A DNA stretch of 64,000 nucleotides from Arthrobacter sp. Edens01 (GTDB lineage Bacteria > Actinomycetota > Actinomycetes > Actinomycetales > Micrococcaceae), in assembly GCF_001307035.1 (NCBI RefSeq), contig NZ_LKIU01000005.1:1226300-1290299 (forward strand). The letters are read 5' to 3'. The notes beneath the pieces were generated by a model that saw nothing but the letters and a program-made list of their open reading frames with translations, was not told the origin of the DNA and did not search any database. The position numbers and the translations under genes were made by a program. How positions within the stretch are numbered: position 1 is the first letter of the stretch; each line of letters opens with the position of its first letter. Below, in pieces: positions 56,031-64,000 of this stretch.

Positions 56031-56855
56031 CTACGCCTCCCGTCCGGCTATGGAGCGGCGTGTAACCAGCTCTTCGGCGAGCTGGTGAAGTTCACGTTCC
56101 GGGATTTCGCGTATTCCTGCCGAGTTCACCACGTAGACCACCGGCCAGAGCTGCCGGACCATGTCCGGACCACCGGTAGCTGAATCGTCGTCCGCTGCGT
56201 CGTAAAGTGACTCAACGGCAATCCGCACTGCTTCGTCCTGGTCGAGGCCGGGCCGCCAAAGCTTTTTCAGCGCCCCCCGGGCGAAGACGGAACCGGAGCC
56301 CACACTGTGGTGCTCATACTCTTCGTACCGCCCGCCCGTGACGTCGTAGGAGAACATCCGTCCGGTGTGCCGTTCGGTGTCGTATCCGGCAAACAACGGG
56401 ATCACTGCCAGCCCCTGCAGGGCCAGCGGCAGGTTTTGCCGGACCATGGCCGCGAGCCGGTTGGACTTGCCGTCCAGGCTCATCGGTGTGCCTTCGATTT
56501 TCTCGTAGTGCTCCAGCTCCACCTGGAAGAGCCGGATCATGTCCAGCGCCAGGCCTGCGGTGCCGGCGATGCCGAGCACAGAGTAGGTGTCCGCCGGGAA
56601 AACCTTGCGGATGTGGCGGCTGGCAATCATGTTGCCCATCGTGGCCCGCCTGTCCCCCGCCATGAGGACGCCGCCGGCATAGGTGAGGGAGACGATCGTG
56701 GTGGCCTGCGGCGCCGCCGCGGAAGCCGATCCTGCTGGGGCTGTTCCGAGCCTGCGGGCCGAAGGCAGCAGCTCCGGATGGTGGCGGCTGAGGTGTTCAC
56801 TGAATGATGAGCCCGCTGCCGCGGCCATCGTGTGCGCAGGATCCGTTGGCGTCAT
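56031..56855 (-). CDS. prcB: 20S proteasome beta subunit
   Basis: 274-residue beta subunit with propeptide. The autocatalytic site is [12 protein letters not shown], so Thr52 becomes the N-terminal nucleophile; GDRRATMG and GSGSVFARG match Lys/Ser active-site and structural positions. The 51-residue propeptide is Ala/Ser-rich. The ATG at 56855 lies 3 bp after the pup stop. Confidence 0.97.
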   Translation of the reverse strand: MTPTDPAHTMAAAAGSSFSEHLSRHHPELLPSARRLGTAPAGSASAAAPQATTIVSLTYAGGVLMAGDRRATMGNMIASRHIRKVFPADTYSVLGIAGTAGLALDMIRLFQVELEHYEKIEGTPMSLDGKSNRLAAMVRQNLPLALQGLAVIPLFAGYDTERHTGRMFSYDVTGGRYEEYEHHSVGSGSVFARGALKKLWRPGLDQDEAVRIAVESLYDAADDDSATGGPDMVRQLWPVVYVVNSAGIREIPERELHQLAEELVTRRSIAGREA

Positions 56856-56858
56856 CCG

Positions 56859-57065
56859 CTACTGCCCGCCCTTCTGGATGAACCCGCGGACGAACTCTTC
56901 GGCGTTGTTCTCAAGCACGCCGTCGATCTCATCCAGGAGATCGTCAACACCTTCGGTCTGGGCGGAAGACTGCTCCGCGGGTTCTCCCGCGGGAGTTGGA
57001 ACTTCTTCGGTTTCTTCGACTTCCTGCGGACGTGATCCGGTTTTCCTGCGGTCCTGGGTTGCCAT
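56859..57065 (-). CDS. pup: Prokaryotic ubiquitin-like protein Pup
   Basis: 68-residue mostly disordered modifier. Central DDLLDEIDGVLENNAEEFVR helix (binds the Mpa coiled coil) and C-terminal FIQKGGQ. The terminal Gln means Dop must deamidate it to Glu before PafA can use it. AAAGGGC precedes the ATG. Confidence 0.97.
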   Translation of the reverse strand: MATQDRRKTGSRPQEVEETEEVPTPAGEPAEQSSAQTEGVDDLLDEIDGVLENNAEEFVRGFIQKGGQ

Positions 57066-57104
57066 GATGCGTGCCCTTTCTTGCTGGCGAATGTGACCTA
57101 CGTC

Positions 57105-58715
57105 CTATGGTGCCACGGTCGGCTCCGGACCGGTCAGGAGTCGGGTGACAAAGTCCTCCGCGTCCGCGGAAACGTCGAACAGCTCTCCCGTCAGTTCCCT
57201 GGTTCCCCTGAGCGGTTCCCGGGTGGGAATGCGCTGCAGCCGGCGCCGGGAAGGCAGTTCGAAGATGATGGAGTCCCAGCTTGCACCGATCACTTCTGCG
57301 GGGAAACGGGTGATGCACCGGCCACGGAAGTACGCACGGGTGTCTTCGGGCGGATGCGTTACTGCCGCGGCGATCTGTTCGTCCGTAAAGAGCCGTTCCA
57401 TCTGGCCGCGCGCCGCCAGCCGGTAGTAGAGACCCTTCTCCGGACGCATGTCCGAGTACTGGAGGTCTATCAGGTTAAGCCGCGCATCGTTCCAGTCGAG
57501 CCCGTCGCGGTCGCGGTATGCCTGCAGCAGCCGGAGCTTCGCGACCCAGTCCACCTGTGCCGAGGCTGCCATCGGGTCACGCTTGAGGGTGCCCACCACG
57601 GAACTCCACCTGCTCAGCACGTCTTCCGTGGCGGCGTCGGCTCCGCCTTCGCGCCGGGCGTGGGCTGCGGCGGCTTCGAGATAGATTTCCTGCAGGTCCA
57701 GCCCCGTAAGATGCCGGCCGTCCTTCAGCTCCACCAGGGTGGTGAGCGAAGGATCGTGGCTGATCGCCTGCAGCGCGCCTACAGGATCCCGGAGCTCGAT
57801 CTGGGGAGCCGTGCCGTCCTCAATCATGGACAGGACTGCCGACGTCGTTCCCACCTTCAGCAGCGCAGAGACCTCGCTGAGGTTGGCGTCCCCAATGATC
57901 ACGTGCAGGCGCCGGTACTTCTCGGCGACAGCATGCGGCTCGTCGCGGGTGTTGATGATCGGGCGCCGGATGGTGGTTTCGAGGCCGACCTCGGTTTCGA
58001 AGAAATCAGCCCGCTGGCTGAGCTGGTAGCCCCTGCGCTGGTTGCTCGTCCCGATGCCGACCCGGCCGGACCCGCAGATCACCTGGCGGGAGACAAAGAA
58101 CGGGAGCAGTCCGGCAACCAGCCGGGTAAAGGGCACACTGCGGGGAACAAGGTAGTTCTCATGCGCACCGTAGGAAACGCCCTTGTTGTCCGTGTTGTTC
58201 TTGTACAGGTGGACCGGCGCAAACCCAGGGGTCGCGGCGATGTGCCGCATGGCGGTGAGCACCACGGCGTCGCCGGCTTTGTCCCACAGCACGGCGTCCT
58301 GCGGGTTGGTGGTCTCCGGCGAGGAATACTCCGGATGTGCATGGTCAACGTACAGACGGGCACCGTTTCCAAGCACCATGTTCATCAGCACGGAGTTGTC
58401 TTCAGCCTCCCCGTACAGGGCCGAGGGACCGCCGCCTTCCATGGCGATCTGCTCGGCATCCAGCACCGGCGGGGCGTCCGTCAGCTGGGTGGGGTCTGCC
58501 GCCGTGCGGGGCACCGTGTACCCGCGGGCATCATTCAGCGGTGCCTCGTCCGTGTAGTCCCAGCGCGTGCCGGACAGGTTGCCGTGTCCTGCCCGGACAC
58601 TGGCCGCGTAGGCATTGACCACCTGGCTGGACAGCACGGTGGCATTCGCGTTTGGCAGTGCCGGCGCCAGGACCCCGTACTCGGTCTCTGTGCCCATTAC
58701 CCTCCGGACCGTCAC
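57105..58715 (-). CDS. dop: Pup deamidase/depupylase Dop
   Basis: 536-residue paralogue of PafA that deamidates Pup and removes it from substrates. [12 protein letters not shown] (ATP site), [10 protein letters not shown], and the Dop-loop region [30 protein letters not shown] and [20 protein letters not shown] parallel PafA. GTG start overlaps the mpa stop by 4 bp. Followed by pup after 39 bp. Confidence 0.96.
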   Translation of the reverse strand: MTVRRVMGTETEYGVLAPALPNANATVLSSQVVNAYAASVRAGHGNLSGTRWDYTDEAPLNDARGYTVPRTAADPTQLTDAPPVLDAEQIAMEGGGPSALYGEAEDNSVLMNMVLGNGARLYVDHAHPEYSSPETTNPQDAVLWDKAGDAVVLTAMRHIAATPGFAPVHLYKNNTDNKGVSYGAHENYLVPRSVPFTRLVAGLLPFFVSRQVICGSGRVGIGTSNQRRGYQLSQRADFFETEVGLETTIRRPIINTRDEPHAVAEKYRRLHVIIGDANLSEVSALLKVGTTSAVLSMIEDGTAPQIELRDPVGALQAISHDPSLTTLVELKDGRHLTGLDLQEIYLEAAAAHARREGGADAATEDVLSRWSSVVGTLKRDPMAASAQVDWVAKLRLLQAYRDRDGLDWNDARLNLIDLQYSDMRPEKGLYYRLAARGQMERLFTDEQIAAAVTHPPEDTRAYFRGRCITRFPAEVIGASWDSIIFELPSRRRLQRIPTREPLRGTRELTGELFDVSADAEDFVTRLLTGPEPTVAP

Positions 58716-60472
58716 AGATACTGCCCCGGGTTGGCCGTCGTCTCGATGGTCCGGCCCGGCTCCTGCCCGGCCTTGCCCTGGATGATGGTGCGGATGTACG
58801 TGATGCGTTCACCCTTCTTTCCGGAGATCCGTGCCCAGTCGTCCGGATTGGTGGTGTTGGGCATGTCCTCATGCTCGCGGAACTCGTCGACGACGGCGCG
58901 CATCAGGTGTTCGATGCGCAGGCCGCGCTGATGGAGCGTCAGGAAGTCCTTGATGGCGTACTTCTTGGCCCGGTCCACCACGTTCTGAATGACTGCACCG
59001 GAGTTGAAGTCCTTGAAGTAGAGCATCTCCGTGTCGCCGTTGGCGTAGGTGACCTCGAGGTACTCGTTGGACTTGTCCTCCGCGTACATCTTCTCCACCG
59101 TCCGGCGGATCATCTCCTTGACCGTCGCCACCGGGTCGTAGCCGTGCTCCGCGAGGTCGTCGCGGTGCAGCGGCAGGTCCGGTGTGAGGTACTTGGCGAA
59201 GATTTCACCTGCGCCTTCGGCGTCGGGCCGCATGATCTTGATCTTCACGTCCAGGCGCCCGGGGCGCAGGATGGCCGGATCGATCATGTCTTCACGGTTC
59301 GAGGCGCCGATGACAATGACGTTTTCGAGTTTCTCCACGCCGTCGATCTCACTGAGCAGCTGCGGAACGATGGTGGTTTCGACGTCGGAGGAAACCCCGG
59401 TGCCGCGGGTGCGGAAGAGTGAATCCATCTCGTCGAAGAAGACCACCACAGGGCTTCCGTCTGAGGCCTTCTCACGTGCCCGGGAGAAGATCAGGCGGAT
59501 GTGCCGTTCCGTTTCGCCGACGTACTTGTCCAGCAGTTCCGGTCCCTTGATGTTCAGGAAGTAACTCCGGGTGCCCAGTGTGCCGGTCTGTTCCATGACC
59601 CGCGCGGCAAGTGAGTGGGCCACTGCCTTGGCGATCAGGGTCTTGCCGCAGCCGGGAGGGCCGTAAAGCAGGATGCCCTTGGGCGCTTTGAGCCCGTGTT
59701 CCCGGTACAGGTCCGGATGCATGAACGGAAGCTCGACGGCGTCCCGTATCTGCTCGATCTGCGGGCCCAGCCCGCCAATGTCCGAGTAGGAAATGTCCGG
59801 GACTTCCTCCAGGACAAGGTTCTCCACTTCGCTGCGGGGGATCTTCTCCAGTGCGTAGCCGATCCGCGTGTCCACCGTCAGGGCGTCCCCCACCCGGATC
59901 TTTTCCTTCACCAGCGGACCGTTTAGCCGAACGACGCGCTCGTCGTCGGCCCGGCCCACCACCAGTGCACGATCGCCTTCCAGCAGTTCCTGGACTGTGA
60001 AGAGCTCTCCCGCTTTTTCAAACCCGAGCCCCGCCACCACTGTGAGGGATTCGTTCAGCAGCACTTCCTGGCCCGGGACAATCTGGCCCAGGTCCAGCAG
60101 CGGGCTTACAGCCACCCGCAGCTTCCTCCCGGACTGGATAATGTCCACGCTTTCCTGCACGGTGGCCGTGGTGGTGATGCCGGGTTCCGGTTCCGTGCGC
60201 GAGTTCACCGAAAGGACGGTGCCGAAGCTGAACGGCGTCGCCCCTTCCTTCTCCAACGCGTCCTTTAGCCGGACGATCTCCGCCCGGGCTGTCTCCAGCA
60301 TGGTTACAAGACGTGCGTTGTTGTGGGTCAGGGACGCCAGCTGGCGGTCCAGATTCCGCAGCTTGTCCCGCAGGACATTCAGCTGCCGGGACTCCGCACT
60401 GGCCATGCCGTAGCCGCTTTCCAGACCGCCGCCGTCCATCCCTGCACCGTTGGTGTTTTCCGCATCAACCAT
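58712..60472 (-). CDS. mpa: Proteasomal AAA ATPase (Mpa/ARC)
   Basis: 586-residue ring ATPase that binds Pup and unfolds pupylated proteins into PrcAB. N-terminal coiled coil (about 25-75), tandem OB domains (about 75-225), AAA domain with GPPGCGKT and [10 protein letters not shown], and the C-terminal NPGQYL, the tail that docks in the alpha ring. ATG 60472 (MVDAENTNG) is preceded by GAAGGCGG; an upstream in-frame extension is not supported. Leads mpa-dop-pup-prcBA-pafA. Confidence 0.96.
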   Translation of the reverse strand: MVDAENTNGAGMDGGGLESGYGMASAESRQLNVLRDKLRNLDRQLASLTHNNARLVTMLETARAEIVRLKDALEKEGATPFSFGTVLSVNSRTEPEPGITTTATVQESVDIIQSGRKLRVAVSPLLDLGQIVPGQEVLLNESLTVVAGLGFEKAGELFTVQELLEGDRALVVGRADDERVVRLNGPLVKEKIRVGDALTVDTRIGYALEKIPRSEVENLVLEEVPDISYSDIGGLGPQIEQIRDAVELPFMHPDLYREHGLKAPKGILLYGPPGCGKTLIAKAVAHSLAARVMEQTGTLGTRSYFLNIKGPELLDKYVGETERHIRLIFSRAREKASDGSPVVVFFDEMDSLFRTRGTGVSSDVETTIVPQLLSEIDGVEKLENVIVIGASNREDMIDPAILRPGRLDVKIKIMRPDAEGAGEIFAKYLTPDLPLHRDDLAEHGYDPVATVKEMIRRTVEKMYAEDKSNEYLEVTYANGDTEMLYFKDFNSGAVIQNVVDRAKKYAIKDFLTLHQRGLRIEHLMRAVVDEFREHEDMPNTTNPDDWARISGKKGERITYIRTIIQGKAGQEPGRTIETTANPGQYL

Positions 60473-60584
60473 TGTCCGACCGCCTTCATTGCTCAGGTCC
60501 CTTCGTTTGACGATAACGCAGTGACGCACGCAATACACGGGCCGGGAGGTCTTGCGTTTCCCAGCTTCCCGGATAAGGTCCCGG

Positions 60585-61649
60585 CTAGTCCTCCGGGTTC
60601 GTTCCGTCGCCGTGTTCCTCCTGGAAACGCTCGGCTTTGGCAAGGGCGCCGCGCTGGATTGTGGAACTGGCATCCTTGGCCGCGCGCCGCAGTTTCTTAT
60701 CAGAAACTTCGCGTTCCCCTACGGCAGCCGGCGTCCAGGCGTTCAGGTCCTCCTGGCTGAAGTCCGTCTTTGAAGCACGCCGCTTGGCCACGAGTCCGGT
60801 GGCCCCTTCTGCCAGGCGCCGTGCGGAAAGCAGGAATCCGGTGTGGGCGACCATACGGTGGTCCGGCCGGACGGCGAGGCCTTCCAGGTGCCACCCACGG
60901 ACCATTGATTCCCATCCTTCGGGCTCCGTGAAGCGGCCGTCTGCCCGGATTGCCTCAGCCGTACGGGAAAGCTGGGTCACGGTGGCGACATAGGAGATCC
61001 AGACACCGCCGGGAGCCAGGACGGTCGCCACGGCATCGGTGCACTCCCAGGGCGCCAGCATGTCCAGGACCACGCGGTCCACGCTGCCGGGCTCCTGGTT
61101 CTGCACAACCTGGTCCTGGAAGTCACCGAGGGTGATGTTCCAGGCGGGGTGCGGGCCGCCGAAGAAGGTCTCTACGTTGCCGCGGGCTATGTCCGCGAAC
61201 TCCTCGCGGCGCTCATAGGAGTGAAGCGATCCGGTGTCCCCCACGGCACGAAGCAGGGAGATGCTCAGGGCGCCGGAGCCGACTCCTGCTTCCACCACGC
61301 GGGCACCCGGGAAGATATCGGCCATGGTGACAATCTGGCCTGCGTCCTTCGGATAGACCACGGCGGCACCGCGGGGCATCGAGAGAACGAAGTCCGAGAG
61401 CAGCGGACGCAGCACCTGGTACTGGTGGCCGGTGGTGTTGGTGACGATGGTGCCTTCGGGTACGCCGATCACGGCTTCGTGCGGGAGGTAGCCGCGGTGG
61501 GTGTGGAATGCCCCGCCCTCCGTCAGGGTGATGGTGTTTCGGCGTCCCTTTTCGTCGGTGAGCTGGACGCGTTCGCCGGGCCGCAGGGGTCCGCGGCGCA
61601 TGTCGGCGCCGTGGGCGGTGGGTGAATCGGGGGTACCCGGATTGTTCAT
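60585..61649 (-). CDS. trmI: tRNA (adenine-58-N1)-methyltransferase TrmI
   Basis: 354-residue SAM methyltransferase of the TrmI family, methylating A58 in the T-loop of tRNAs. An N-terminal beta domain ([20 protein letters not shown]), the SAM site [12 protein letters not shown], and LDMLAPWEC with the catalytic Asp region. The C-terminal 70 residues are a Lys/Arg-rich extension. It precedes mpa, a conserved arrangement. Confidence 0.93.
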   Translation of the reverse strand: MNNPGTPDSPTAHGADMRRGPLRPGERVQLTDEKGRRNTITLTEGGAFHTHRGYLPHEAVIGVPEGTIVTNTTGHQYQVLRPLLSDFVLSMPRGAAVVYPKDAGQIVTMADIFPGARVVEAGVGSGALSISLLRAVGDTGSLHSYERREEFADIARGNVETFFGGPHPAWNITLGDFQDQVVQNQEPGSVDRVVLDMLAPWECTDAVATVLAPGGVWISYVATVTQLSRTAEAIRADGRFTEPEGWESMVRGWHLEGLAVRPDHRMVAHTGFLLSARRLAEGATGLVAKRRASKTDFSQEDLNAWTPAAVGEREVSDKKLRRAAKDASSTIQRGALAKAERFQEEHGDGTNPED

Positions 61650-61719
61650 GGGGGCTGTCCTTCGTGTCAGGCGGGGTCGGGGTCTGGCCGGCAGGAGCAG
61701 CGCGCTTCCACCGGCGGGG

Positions 61720-62880
61720 TCAGGAGCGGCGGCCCTGCGGCCGGCGTCCGGTTATGGCGGCGACGACGGTCTCCTGCCGCAGCAGGCCCACCACCGTGCC
61801 CTCACGGTCAATGACGGCGTACTCACTGCCGTCGAGCTTGGAAAGGTAGGCGATCAGTTCCTGCCCGTTGGCCACATTGGGGATGTATGCCCCGGGCGCA
61901 AGTGCACGCGCCACGGCAGCGGCCGGGGTTGAGTCAGCCAAGTGGTCCGGTACTGCGAAAAGCGCTCCCCTGTCCACGACGGCCTCCGGGTGTCCGGTTG
62001 GCGCGGTGAGCACCAGTGCGGTCCGCGGCCCGGCTGCAGCGGCCAGCCTCCGCAGTTCTGAAACGGCGGTCCAGGAAGGCACCTGGGTGGCCGGCTCCAT
62101 GAGCGCGGCGGCTGAGACGGCGGGAAGCCGCAGCCGCATCCTGGCGTTGGTGATGGCTGCTCCGGCACCCATCCAGAGGAAGCCGGAAACCAGGGCGGTT
62201 ATGAGCAGGAGGCTGAAGTCCGGGGTCCTCCCCTGCAGGAAGGGAGGCACCACTATTGCGGCTGCCAGAGCTGCGGCGATGATCCGCCCGGCCCAGCCGG
62301 CCGCCAGGGTGCCTTTGTCCTGGCTGCCGGTCGCCTTCCAGACGATCGTCTCCACGATTCTGCCCCCGTCCAGTGGCAGTCCCGGAAGGACGTTGAAGAC
62401 GGCAACAAGCAGGTTCGCCCAGACGAAGATGTCCGCCAGCAGCCGAGGCACGGTTCCCGGCTCCAGGAAGAGCAGCAGTCCAAGGCCGATCAGTGCCAGG
62501 AGGAAGTTCGCTGCCGGTCCGGCAAGAGCAACCACCAGCGACCTGCCCGGTGTTGCGCGGACGTCGCCGAACTGGGTGTGGCCGCCCCAGAGAGTCAGCA
62601 CAATTTTTGGCGTCGGCCAGTTCCAGGCCTTTGCTGTCAGGGCATGGGCAAGCTCGTGGACCAGGACGGAGAGCAGCAGCAGGAGGGCATAGCCCAGAGC
62701 GACGCCGTAGGCGGCAGCGGTGCCGAGGCCCGGAATCGCGGCGGCAACACGGGGCCCAAACAGGAAGATAATGGCGACCGCGATGATGAACCAGGACCAT
62801 GCCAGGGTTACCGGCACCCCGCCGATCCGTCCCAGGGGAATGCCTTCGCTGCGCTGCGTCCGGGTAGGTTCCTGAGTCAT
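61720..62880 (-). CDS. Site-2 protease-like M50 metallopeptidase
   Basis: 386-residue intramembrane zinc protease. Zinc motif VLVHELAHAL in one helix and LPGLPLDGGRI (the NPDG-like Asp ligand) in another; about six helices, then a C-terminal CBS-like domain (about 255-375). These enzymes cleave membrane-bound regulators. ATG at 62880 overlaps the HAD gene stop by 4 bp. Substrates unknown. Confidence 0.9.
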   Translation of the reverse strand: MTQEPTRTQRSEGIPLGRIGGVPVTLAWSWFIIAVAIIFLFGPRVAAAIPGLGTAAAYGVALGYALLLLLSVLVHELAHALTAKAWNWPTPKIVLTLWGGHTQFGDVRATPGRSLVVALAGPAANFLLALIGLGLLLFLEPGTVPRLLADIFVWANLLVAVFNVLPGLPLDGGRIVETIVWKATGSQDKGTLAAGWAGRIIAAALAAAIVVPPFLQGRTPDFSLLLITALVSGFLWMGAGAAITNARMRLRLPAVSAAALMEPATQVPSWTAVSELRRLAAAAGPRTALVLTAPTGHPEAVVDRGALFAVPDHLADSTPAAAVARALAPGAYIPNVANGQELIAYLSKLDGSEYAVIDREGTVVGLLRQETVVAAITGRRPQGRRS

Positions 62881-63593
62881 GGGCGGGCCCCCGCCTGCGC
62901 GGAGACGATGTTTTCCAGGTCCTGGACCGAGCGTCCGGCGAGTGTCTTCCACTCAAGTCTCTGCGGATCAGGGGGCAGGGGAACGAAGTGGGGGATGGAG
63001 ACCGTGGGCAGGCCCGCTGCGTGGGCCGATGTGTAGCCCGGATAAGAGTCTTCCAGGGCTGCGCACCGTGCCTTCGACAGTCCCGGGACGGTGGCTGCGA
63101 GCTCGTTGAAGGCGAGGAGATAAGGCTCGGGATGCGGCTTTCCGTGCTTGACCATTTCACCGGTGACCAGCAGCCGGAATGTTCCGGCAGGAAGCTGTTC
63201 AGCTACAAGGCGGGCAAGCGGGCCGGTGGACATGGTGACCATTGCGCAGGGAACCCCCTTTGCGGAGAGCTCCTCCAACAGCTCGCGTGCCCCCGGACGC
63301 CATGGGACCTCTTGGCGGACGCGCCGGGCGATCCGATCGGTCAGCGCGGTGATCACGCCTTCGGCCGGCAGGTCCACCCCGGCCTGCTGGAGGCGGCGGG
63401 CCGTGTAGGTCAGAGCCTGGCCTACGAGCTCCTCCGCGTCTTCGTCGGTCCAGGTCCCGCCATGCTCGCGGACCAGCTCCTTTTCCGCCTCAATCCAATA
63501 CGGCTCGGTATCTACGATCGTTCCGTCCAGGTCCCAGAACACAGCCTGCAGCGCAGGCACAGGTCCGGGGACTGAAGTTCCAGGCAGGGGCAT
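62877..63593 (-). CDS. HAD family hydrolase
   Basis: 238-residue HAD phosphatase, beta-phosphoglucomutase-like subfamily. Motif I DLDGTIVDTE, cap domain, motif II VTMSTG, motif III KHGKPHPEPYL and motif IV ALEDSYPG. Substrate unknown; translationally coupled to the M50 gene. TAGACT ends 6 nt before the ATG (leaderless), so it probably begins the HAD-M50(-trmI) transcript. Confidence 0.9.
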   Translation of the reverse strand: MPLPGTSVPGPVPALQAVFWDLDGTIVDTEPYWIEAEKELVREHGGTWTDEDAEELVGQALTYTARRLQQAGVDLPAEGVITALTDRIARRVRQEVPWRPGARELLEELSAKGVPCAMVTMSTGPLARLVAEQLPAGTFRLLVTGEMVKHGKPHPEPYLLAFNELAATVPGLSKARCAALEDSYPGYTSAHAAGLPTVSIPHFVPLPPDPQRLEWKTLAGRSVQDLENIVSAQAGARP

Positions 63594-63695
63594 AAGGCAA
63601 GTCTACGTGGCACAGCCGGAGGTTCATTGCGCGGGCCCCGTGCTTGTGCGGCGTGCGGGACTGACAGTGTGCAGCCGGAGGCATAAGGTGAAATC

Positions 63696-64000
63696 GTGAG
63701 TAATACCGATAAAAGCCCGGCAGCGGGCCTCCAGGATTTCTTTGCCGGCGGCACCGGCGAACGGGTCACCGTGATGGTTGCAGCCTTCGAAGGCTGGAAC
63801 GACGCCGGCGAGGCAGCGAGCGACGCCCTGAACTTCCTGTCACTGTACTGGGACAGCGAGAAGATTGCCGGAATCGATGCCGACGAATACTACGACTTCC
63901 AGTTCACCCGTCCTGCCATTGAACGCACTTCATCGGGCAAGCGGCGGATCAAGTGGCCCACCACGCGGATCTCGCGGGCCGAAGTGCCTGGATCGAACCT
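63696..64000 (+). CDS. PAC2 family protein, 5' part
   Basis: First 101 residues of a PAC2-family protein, related to proteasome assembly chaperone 2. Conserved VTVMVAAFEGWNDAGEAASD and YDFQFTRPAIE are seen; the gene continues beyond the right edge (family about 300 residues). GTG start with TAAGGT ending 6 nt upstream, leaderless type. It diverges from the HAD gene near the proteasome cluster; a role with the proteasome is suggestive but unproven in bacteria. Confidence 0.9.
   Translation, partial: MSNTDKSPAAGLQDFFAGGTGERVTVMVAAFEGWNDAGEAASDALNFLSLYWDSEKIAGIDADEYYDFQFTRPAIERTSSGKRRIKWPTTRISRAEVPGSN

Noticed and set aside
57081-58931. A 616-codon open frame on + across dop
   Set aside because: Antisense of dop. 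Dop motifs are unambiguous on the - strand.

Overview
The window is a high-GC actinobacterial chromosome segment, almost certainly from the Micrococcaceae (Arthrobacter sensu lato). The indicators are the complete Pup-proteasome cluster with a single fused PafBC regulator, RbpA, polyprenol-phosphate mannose synthase, the qcrCAB/ctaE plus ctaCDF respiratory genes, DUF4193, DUF3043 and DUF3054 proteins, and frequent GTG/TTG starts. It is mostly conserved core genome. I see no phage, insertion sequence, CRISPR array, rRNA or tRNA gene. The end genes are cut: rsmE at the left edge and a PAC2-family gene at the right edge.

Layout, left to right. (1) 0-13 kb: 3' end of rsmE, a GerMN/Gmad2 lipoprotein, then the tightly packed phoH-ybeY-corC-like-era operon, an LCP cell-wall ligase, leuA behind a leucine-rich leader peptide, recO-uppS, an alpha/beta hydrolase and pyrD. 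(2) 13-26 kb: DUF3043 protein, M20 peptidase, an A-type Fe-S carrier, and the aerobic respiratory chain in two converging blocks. ctaC-ctaD-ctaF runs on +, and ctaE-qcrC-qcrA-qcrB runs on -. Between them sit a GntR/HutC regulator and a small WGR-like protein. trpD diverges from ctaE. (3) 26-40 kb: accessory and less conserved genes. These are a lone Lrp ligand-binding domain, DUF3054, a TetR-ABC transporter module with a likely operator, a YbhN-type membrane protein, a UBP zinc finger, a membrane GT2 glycosyltransferase with a lipoprotein, a 48-aa membrane peptide, an esterase, an SDR, DUF4193, peptide deformylase and an S9 peptidase. (4) 40-49 kb: an RlmA-type rRNA methyltransferase, NfeD and SPFH proteins, rbpA, ppm1 preceded by a likely structured RNA, an amidohydrolase, and a Ski2-type helicase. 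(5) 49-64 kb: tatC-tatA, pafBC, two FKBP isomerases, pafA-prcA-prcB-pup-dop-mpa, trmI, a site-2-protease-like M50 peptidase, a HAD phosphatase, and the start of a PAC2 gene.

How the genes work together. The cytochrome bcc complex (QcrA/B/C) and the aa3 oxidase (CtaC/D/E/F) form one quinol-to-oxygen supercomplex. Pup is made with a C-terminal Gln, deamidated by Dop, ligated to substrates by PafA, and recognised by Mpa/ARC, which feeds the PrcA/PrcB 20S core. PafBC is the DNA-damage transcription activator of this locus. YbeY, Era, RsmE, PhoH and the RlmA-type enzyme all act on rRNA or ribosome maturation.

Two regulatory themes stand out. At least 16 genes that head a transcription unit, plus the leu leader peptide, have a -10-like hexamer (mostly TANNNT) ending 6 or 7 nt before the start codon, which implies leaderless mRNAs, while operon-internal genes carry Shine-Dalgarno sites. 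The best candidate for something undescribed is a roughly 310-nt structured RNA upstream of ppm1 (about 43722-44033, - strand) with its own TTGACA-N16-TAGTCT promoter, nested helices and a terminator-like hairpin.
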